A program made the position numbers and the translations under genes. The notes below the pieces were generated by a model that made no database searches, was not told where the DNA came from, and was given only the letters and a program-made list of their open reading frames with translations. Of a DNA stretch of 64,000 nucleotides, positions 51,101 to 60,601 are shown piece by piece. Location: contig CM077644.1 in assembly GCA_039707465.1 (NCBI GenBank), positions 78,948,875-79,012,874 of the forward strand. Reading direction: 5' to 3'. The DNA comes from Rhabdophis nuchalis (Eukaryota; Chordata; Lepidosauria; Squamata; Natricidae). Positions within the stretch are counted from its first letter, which is position 1. Each line of letters begins with the position of its first letter.

Positions 51101-54100
51101 TTAATAATTTTCCCTGTTCTATAACATAAAAACCAGTAAGAATTTTTGGAAAAACTGTAGGGTCCATGCCCAATACTTTTTTATATAGTTCCATAAGTCA
51201 AATAATGTCTTAATCTTCATGTTAATCTGATGTTCATATTCTGATTTTTTTTTCAGTGACTCCCCTTTGCCTGTTTCTTCCCGTGTGTGTTTTGTAAAGT
51301 TCCAAGAACCTGACTCGGCAGTTGTGGCTCAGCACCTGACAAATACTGTATTCGTTGATCGAGCATTGATAGTGGTACCCTACGCAGAAGGTTTGTGAAT
51401 TGTTTAAAGATCTATGAAGCCATAGACCTCTGGTACTAAATCCTGATGTAGTTGAATAGCATGAAGTTTAGTATATAAAATATCCAAGCTTTTTGCATGT
51501 TTAAAACCCTTGGTATACCCTCATCTTTAATTTCTGTACAACAGACAGAAAATACCAATTCAGCACTTGCTAGAGCGTGCCCAACAGTTTTTGCAAAGGA
51601 TTTAGAATAATTTTATATTTACACAGCATTATTTGATTTATTTTTACCAGACTGCTTTGAGATATTTTTTAAGCTATCTTTTTAAAATGAAATATATAAA
51701 CAAACAATATTGCTTAAAGTTACCTGGCAACTGTTATCACATGGTTCATTCTCCCTCATGGAGAGCACTTAGTGAATATATATCACCAATTACAATGCAA
51801 TGTTCTGCTTGTTTTAGTTGATAAATGAAAAGCAGTTACCCTCAATATGAGTCCCGGAAGGGAGAAGGGTGGTATAGAAATTTAATAAATAAATATAAAT
51901 TCTGGTACACCAAGGGTTTGAGATCTCTTGTTAGTCAGAAAATATCTGCAAAGGTGCTAAATGGGCACTGGGTGTTAGATCTTATTTCACATTTTCTTAT
52001 TCAACCTTGCTATATATTCTAGAATTTCTCTAAAATAATAAACTCTTCTCTCTTATTTGTGTGTGTGATTTTTATAGTGGAGAAGGCAAATGCAAAAGCC
52101 CTTCCAGATGACTGAAACAGTGGGGTCCTCTGCAACTACAGGGGATTCTAGACATTAACTAAAGGCCAGCAAGCACTCAAGTCCCCAAGTGTTTTCCCGG
52201 TGTAAATCACTCACTTGTTAACAACATTTTTCTCTCTCTTCTTTTTCTTACATTTTTAGGGTGTTACAGTAATTTGAAAAACAATGAGCAGGTTGGAAAT
52301 ATAACTAAAACTCTGTCAAGAAGACTGCTCTTCTAATGAGTTCTGTTGAACCTCTATAGATTTCACCACAACTCTTTCAAAGGCACTGTTCACTGATAAA
52401 CTAGTACTCATTTTAGATCATGGGATTTATAATAAATGACTTCACTTAACGCTGCACTTCTGCATAGAGAGATTACTACATCTCATTAAAATCAGTGGGA
52501 TTTATGCAGACTAACAGTGCTGGATTGTAGTCTATGTTTTATAGGTAGTGCCTCGTTCTACTCCTTAATAAGGCAGAAGAATATGCAACAGGCAGGTCTA
52601 ATTAATTAATGTTAGGATATTCAAAACTGAAACTATAATTAATACCAACAAAGTTTCGTCCTCATTAGTTTAACTTGGCTGAATAGAATAGAATACTTTA
52701 AAGTACTATTTCTTACTATGTAATTCTGACAATGTCAGATATATCTATGTCTGAGTCTTACATAATTGTTGTCTATATTAGGGCCAAGCTAGATGCGACA
52801 GTAGCTGCGCTTTTAAATATGGATTGGTCCCAATTTTGTAGAAAGAGGAAGGGTGGGGTGCTTCTTTTCAGAGCAAAAGGGTGAAGTGTATAGTCCTGTG
52901 CCTGCAATTTAACCTCCTTGCAGTCTGTCTCCCTTTGTTTTTTCTTTATCTGAGCTCCAGTGCTGCAAGTCTGCCAGCACCCGCAGAAAGCTACTGTGGT
53001 GAGATAAGCAGCAGGCTGGGGTAGGTTTCAGGGCCCTTGCCTCTTTGTATTCCTTTTATTACTAAACATGGATTATACACCTTTTTAATGTGATTGGGGA
53101 AGGAATGCCGCTGTCGTGTTCACCTTGGCTCTAATTAACTGAACCAATAGCCTCCAATATATTTGCAAGTTAGTGTTTTAAGAACTCCTTAAGAGCTTGA
53201 ATGGTTTTGATACATCATATTTTTTTCTCTTTATAAACAAGATTTTAAACTCTACTAGAAAGATAGATGACTGATAAATCTCATGCTGCGATACCGGTCA
53301 AAAAGATGACTTTTCTGAATTTTTCTGAGGTTTGTCTAATGCAATTTGAGTAGTTGTTACCTATCAAGAACTCACATTGGGGTTTTAGGATCTGCACCAT
53401 TTTGTAGTTGGCAGGATATGACAAGTGGTTTATCAGAATAATGGACCCATGATTTTTTCCTTATGAACTTAGTCTCTACTCTCTTCTTGCAAATGGTCCT
53501 TATCTATGAAAGAATGTGGGTATCAGTCTTCAATTCTTCTTTTCACAAGACCCTGTTTTTGCTAGTGCTTAAGCATTGCTGACAAAAAAAACAACATTTC
53601 AAGATCAATGAAACTGTTCAGTTTCATTGAGGCATATGCTTAAGCACTCTGCTGAATTGAAATCTTTACCCTTTACTATTGTGGCGAAAAGTTCTGATAT
53701 TACCTCTCTACAAATATTACAGTATGCATTGTACTGATCATATATCCCCTAGTATCAAGTCGCATTTCTGTTCTTAGTGTGTTCATACATCTTGGTGTTG
53801 ATTGTTGCTTTGTGTTCTAGACTTAACACAAAGTTCACGGTAAGGCATAGTACTATAATCTTCGTGATGAAATGGAAGGATTTGGAAGCAATGCAGATAT
53901 TAAACAGGGACTTTGGGTGGGTTTGTGTAGGTTCTTTGGTTAATGTTTGTTTCTTTTGTCTGTTTCTTTTTCTTCATTTCTACACATTCATGCAGTATGT
54001 CATGGTTCTAACAAAGCAGCAGTAAAAAACTCTTGACGCATGAAAATTAACTGGTGAGGGGCCTCATTGTTTTTTTTAAATTGTAGTTTTATTTCTGAAT

Positions 54101-57100
54101 AACTTTTTTCCTAAAAACAAAATGAGAGGATCAGATGCATGACTACTTAATGGATGCAGATCTTCTGTGAGGTGTCTCAAGAGGATTTTTAGATAGATGC
54201 CAGAAATGTTATAGTTGCACTAATTGTGTGTAAACATAAATAATATCCTCTGAGACATAATTTGCATGCAAATTTATCCCATAATCTCAGTAGATATGTT
54301 TATATTGATGCATTAATGCCCTGTATCTAAATGACCTTTCCCCCCTTTTCCCACCATAACTTTTGGTATTGAAATTATGACAGCTGAGTGACAGAAGAAA
54401 GATAACAGTGCTGTGTATTATACATTTGTTTATATTATCGGCACTTCTCAGTATAGGTGGAAGGAACCATTACCTTTATTTAACAGTGGTTTTTCTTTTT
54501 TGTTGTTGTGTTTTACAGTTCTTTTCCCTGGTTCAGCCTGAACTATATACCAGGCCCTGCTGAAAATACCACCCAACAGTTTTCTTCTGCAGCTTATCCA
54601 GTTTCTCTTAAGTGCCCTGTACATATTGTGTATGTTTTATGATGAGATGCAGTTTTTTTTAATATGTCTTGCAGAAACGGTTCTGGTATTTGCAAATATA
54701 TAGTACAGTTATCTTATTGAACTCTCTCACGTTGGGGGCTTGGGCACATTAACAGATTAATCCATATGTATAGGGCTTTTGCTGTTGGTTAAAATAACAA
54801 GAATCAACATTACTGTTTGTCTCACGTTGGGCCTTTTGAAGGTTATTCTTTGTTCAGGGATAGGCAGTAAAAATAGACACTTAGCAAACCTCAAGCTGCA
54901 AATCAGAAGTTTCTTCTGAAAGGGCAACATTCTTGGTACAGTAACCATGACACAGAGTGGAGCATGTATTTTACTGCACAGGTAAGAATGTGTCACATTT
55001 TAGGTGTTCACATAAACACATACACGTGGTCACATATGCAGAACCTACATTTGGACCTTTGTGGAGACCTTCATATCCAAATGAGAAGTCAGCAAAAGCC
55101 CTACACTTTTTCTTACCTTCTCTTAAGTTTTACAAAATTGTATGGTAGGTGTAAAAGAAATCATAGTGAACTGTGCCATTTTATTAACCCCTAAATCAAA
55201 CTTTTTTTGTCTTGTGTATCTTGATTTTTCTGTGTGCTTTATAGTGAAGCAGCCGACACGAGTCGTTGTTCATAAAACAGCTTTTGAAAGTTGAGAGCAC
55301 ACCCCTGGAGAACCGACTGTGCTTGCTTACGTTTGGTTCATGACTTAAAAATCGAGTACAGGTGATGAAATCTTGGCAGTGTTAACAAAAAAGTAGTGTG
55401 TATTGTGCTATTTTTTATTCTAGAACTTAACCTTTTGTAGAGAAAAAGGAACAAATTTTCACACATTGAAGTTTCATTCTGACAAACAAGTTAATGATAA
55501 ATTATTAAGAGAGAAAACATTGTATTATAGCCAACATAAGTACTTTCAGCAAACTCAGATGGTGTTTCAGGGAGACATTTTCTGGGTGTATTTGTGTGTG
55601 GTTTTTTTTTAAAAGAAAAAATATAATTGATGAGTAACTTCTAATGCAAAGTTGTCTCTCTGCAGGAGTTATTCCTGATGAGACTAAGGCTTTATCTCTC
55701 CTGGCACCAGCTAATGCTGTGGCAGGCCTTCTGCCGGGGGGTGGACTCCTGCCTACACCTAACCCACTTTCTCAGGTAAGATGTGCATAAAATACAGCAA
55801 AATTATATTATTTATATTCCTTTGTTTATGGGAGGTATGCTTATACAAAGTTATTGTAGCAGAATTATACTAAATAAGAATTGCCCCCAAAGTAACTGAT
55901 TTTCTAGATCTTCTGTTTAACTCACTGGGTTGACACCTAATTCACTGCTATTTTTAAAAATAAAGCAACATCTGAAATGAAAATGTATGGAATATTGTGG
56001 GCAGAATTGGTATTCAGCCATTTCTATAGTTGGGGATGAGCCTGTTGCAAGAGGCAAAAAGAATGGCTATGTTTTCACACAGCATAATGCTTACAGTACT
56101 TATAGCCGAACCTGGCTTCTATGATACTTATTAAAAAAATTGAATGAAAAATGCTTTATAGCTATTAAGACTTTTAAAAACTATTAATCGGTTACTCACT
56201 GCTCCCTCCCCCTTGTAAAATCACAGAGGAGGGACTTATGTTTGTAGTTTTCAGGAATGTGCTTTCTTCCAGAGCACAACCTTTTTAGTGTAATGTCAGG
56301 CCTCTTTGCTTTTGGTGTGGCTGACTTTCTAGAAAGTAAACTATTGTAGCCTAAGAGTGAGTGCTTTCATGTTGACCTTAGGACAGAAGTGAGAACCTTG
56401 AGTCGAGATTTCTAAAACAATGAATAAAGAACTGCATAATGACAATGAGAGTATTATTCTTCCTTTCCAATATCCAGAAATACAGTTTAAGAAAACACTG
56501 GTTGGGATACAAGTGGGAAACAGTACTTTGTAACAAATATGTGAATTTCACTTAAATGGTCTATTGTTGCAAAATTAGAGTTAAAACAAAGTCACAGTAG
56601 GTAAGTGGGAGGCTAGTAGAAGTATTGCATGCAGATCAGGTGAAATACCTTCTTGCTTCTAATTGCTTTTCGTTTCCTGCCATTCAGAGAGTGGAGAGTC
56701 CCAGTTTAGAAGAGAGAAGAGAAATGCTTCTTCTGAGATGCAGCTAGTTTAGTATAAATGAAGCAGTTTTGAAGACTTAATTACTATTTCATTAATTACC
56801 TTCTGGGGGTTTAATTTGGGTGCATAATGTAAAAATTAGAAAAAATAAAAAATGGGTAATTTATATTTCCTACTTGCATGAACAAGTCCATATTCAGTTC
56901 TTCAATATTTGTTTTTCAAAATCAGCTAACAAATAATGATAAATATTCTTGCATAAAAACCGGATTACTATGACCAATTGCTACTGTAGCCATTATGGCA
57001 ACTGTTCAACCTAAGGGGACATCATTTAGCCAAACAACCCATGTTAGTCACCAGAAGTTCCAGTTTGGGTGGACTTGGTAGTTAAAGGATGATAGGAAGC

Positions 57101-60100
57101 CTCTGCATCGGATTCACAAGAGCCTGATACCCAATTAGATGGATAAACTGATTTGGTATAAAACAGCTACCTATATTCAGGTTAATATAAAAATCAGTGT
57201 CAGTACTTCAGAACTTTAAAAAGTTACAAGTTGTTCCTGTTTTCCAGAGATTTGGAAAATAGTAGAACAATTAGAATATGCTGAGAATGTGCTGTGTTTG
57301 TATTTTCCTTATGAAAAAAGCATAGATTGTACTAATTTTCATTCTTACAGATCGGTGCTGTTCCTCTGGCTGCTTTAGGAGCTCCAACTCTAGATCCAAC
57401 TCTAGCTGCTCTAGGTCTTCCTGGGGCAAACTTAAACTCTCAGGTATATTGCTTTTAAGTAAACCTGTCTATAGTAGATCATCAGTTTTAACATTTATGC
57501 AGTTCCACACTCATGAAATTTTTATTGTGGAATTCCATGGGATTATTTTTGTTGTCTCTGATTTTCCACAGCGACAAGAATCGAGTTAGTTCATCTGAGT
57601 ATTAGAAGATTGTGACGTATGATTGTGTATTTACCACAGTTAGAGCAATTCATGAACCATAGTATTGGAGGAAAGCCAATCAGCTAAAGTTCAATGTAAA
57701 GAAAACTTTCCCACATGGTGAAATATTTACTTCACTTTCACTTTATTTAAATTTATAAATAAAGTTGCATTACAATTTACACTGCATTACAATTAGTCAC
57801 AAATTGGGCTTTTCGTATTATTTTACTTTATCAGTTTAATACAATATTAATGGAACAACACAGGGAAATAAACTTCTTCAACATCCTCCAATCTCTCTCA
57901 GATCTGATTCAATGGGTATGGGATTCCTCTGGAACAGATTTGGTAAATTATTGGGCAATGGTAATATTTCATGCCATCAATATATTGTATAATGAGAACT
58001 CATACTCTTTAAATGTTCTTTAACAGCATCATTAGACTTAGATAATAATACTATGTAAAAGGTATATAACAATTTTGTCCCAAATGCAGTCTTAATTGAC
58101 TCTTGGATTGAGGATATGTTTTTCATTTCAGTCATTTTGTAAATGAACAATTCTTCCTCCAATTGCAGAAACCTCAAATGACCAAGGGCTCTTGTGTAAT
58201 TTGAAACATAAAATATCCTGCAAATACTGACATACATAACTAGTTATCAGAAAAAAAAATAGCCTGGATCTGAGTATACATTGCATTCTCAATTTAAATG
58301 TATACTAATCTAATGGTAGATATGTTGTGAGACTTATGATAATTGGTGTTATTTAATTTTTGTTAGATTTAAAGCCATTTGGGTGTAAAAAAAACTATTT
58401 TCCAAATATTTGTATGAAAAGCAATTTCTGGTTATTTTTCTTGGCAGTCTCTTGCAGCAGATCAACTGTTAAAACTTATGAGCACAGTGGATCCAAAGTA
58501 AGTATCGATTTTTAGAATTGCACTATATAGCATTATTTATTTATTTATTTTAAGAAATAGGAATCTGAAAGTAATGCCTTTTGGGTGAATAAGAAGCAGG
58601 ATTTTTTCCTAGACTTCCATGTTACAGGTAGTCCTCAACTCACGACAACAAAATTTTGATCACTAAGCAAGACACTTGTTAAGTGAATTTTGCTCCATTT
58701 TACGCATCCAAATTTGGATCACATGACCATGGGAATGCTGCAACGATCATAAGTGTAAGAGAGTGTCACAAGTCATTGTTTTCAGTGACGTAACTTCAAA
58801 TGATCAGTAAATGAAAGCTTGTAAATCGAGGACTGCTTGTAACTACCTGGGTTAGGGAAGCAGTTTTTTGTTTTGCTCTTTCCCTTTTGTTGTAGTGAAA
58901 GCAAGGAGATGGCTCTATGAAGGCTATTTTAACATGTTTAATTGACTTCCTTAATTTCGTAAGAAGAGACAACACCTCTGATCTTCTAAGCAGGAATTTC
59001 CCCTAGATGCATGCCATCGTTTTATTTGCCCTTTGAATTATGGCACATCATTTCAGAAGTAGTAAAAAGTTTTCCTCTCCACAACACTCATAGCGTACAC
59101 CCTTGAGTGCGAATCTATTGTAGTGATGGTAGGGATGGCAAATAAGCAGTTGAGAAATAGGAGTTTGGAAGATCTCAGTTTTATCAATCCATCAACTGCG
59201 AATATTGTTAAAAATATTTTTAGTTCACTAACTAAAAATATTTAAAATATTTAATAAAGTTAAGTGCTATATTGCCAATTATGTTTCATGGCATTTTTAA
59301 TCTATTTATATTGTTCGATTATGTCTTGGCTGTGAAATTGCACATGTAAATAATAGTTCGATAACACTTCAAAATATAGGTCAAAATTACCGAGACTTTT
59401 GTAGTATTACAAGAGTGGCCTTTCTCCTTTTACGGTATATGAGTAAATTCAGCTTGTTGAAATTTATATAAATGTAGAAATAATGGCATCAGAATTTATT
59501 TATTTATTTAATCTATTTATGTAGTTGCTTACCTGATACATGTGACTGAACAGCATAAACTGCTAAAAACACAAAAATAAAACAACCACAAACAATGAAC
59601 AACAAAGATTTTTAAAGCTATGCAAAAACATCTTAAAAAGATAAATCTGCAAGAGAGTGCAATTTTCTTGGCAATATGGCTATTTTGCAGGCTGCATACC
59701 ATGTTAAATCCTAATGCAACAAGAGACAATAGATTATTTTTCCAGGTTAACATAAAACAATTTCTACATCTGTTATAAACTAATCCCAGGTTAGTGCTGG
59801 AATGTACTAGCTAGGGAGTTTATTGTAAAAGATATGTCAGTGTAGTTGGAAAAGTGTTGCCGGGATTAGAATATTCTTCCCAATCTAGTTTTGAAATGCT
59901 GGCTCTAGTACAGGTAATCCTCGACTTATGATCACAATTGAACAAAACATTTATTTTCTTAATTGAGACATTGGTTAAGCAAGTTTAACCCCATTTACAA
60001 CCTTTCTTGCCACAGTTATGTGAATCACTGCAGTTGATAAGTTAGTAAGGTTTGCTTGTCGTAAGGTTGCAAAAGGTGATCAGGTGACCTTAGGCCACAG

Positions 60101-60534
60101 TAAGAGTCATAAATATGGACCAGTTGCCATGCATCTGAATTTTGATCACATAATCATGCAGATGCTGCAAAGGTCATAACTGAAAACTAGTCGTAAGTCA
60201 CTTTTCATTGCTGTTTTAACTTTGAATGGTCACTAAATGAACTGTTGTAAGTCAAGGACTACCTTGACTTTAAGGAGCAGAAGCTGGAGGATCCCTATTA
60301 ATTTCAAGTAAATTCATTTTTGGTATTGTGGAAAAAATAATTTCCTCAGCGTTGCATATTAAAGGACAAGAATAATCTGGTAAAAAGGCTACACTAGGCC
60401 CCAAAAAATGAAAACAGCAAGTAAATTCAAGTACTCATTTTTGAAATTACATTTTAAATAAGTTTGCATAGTCCTGAAATTAACAACTAATACATGCTTT
60501 CGTTTATCAACAGACTCCAGGCAGCATGCATGCA

Positions 60535-60601
<67 letters not shown>

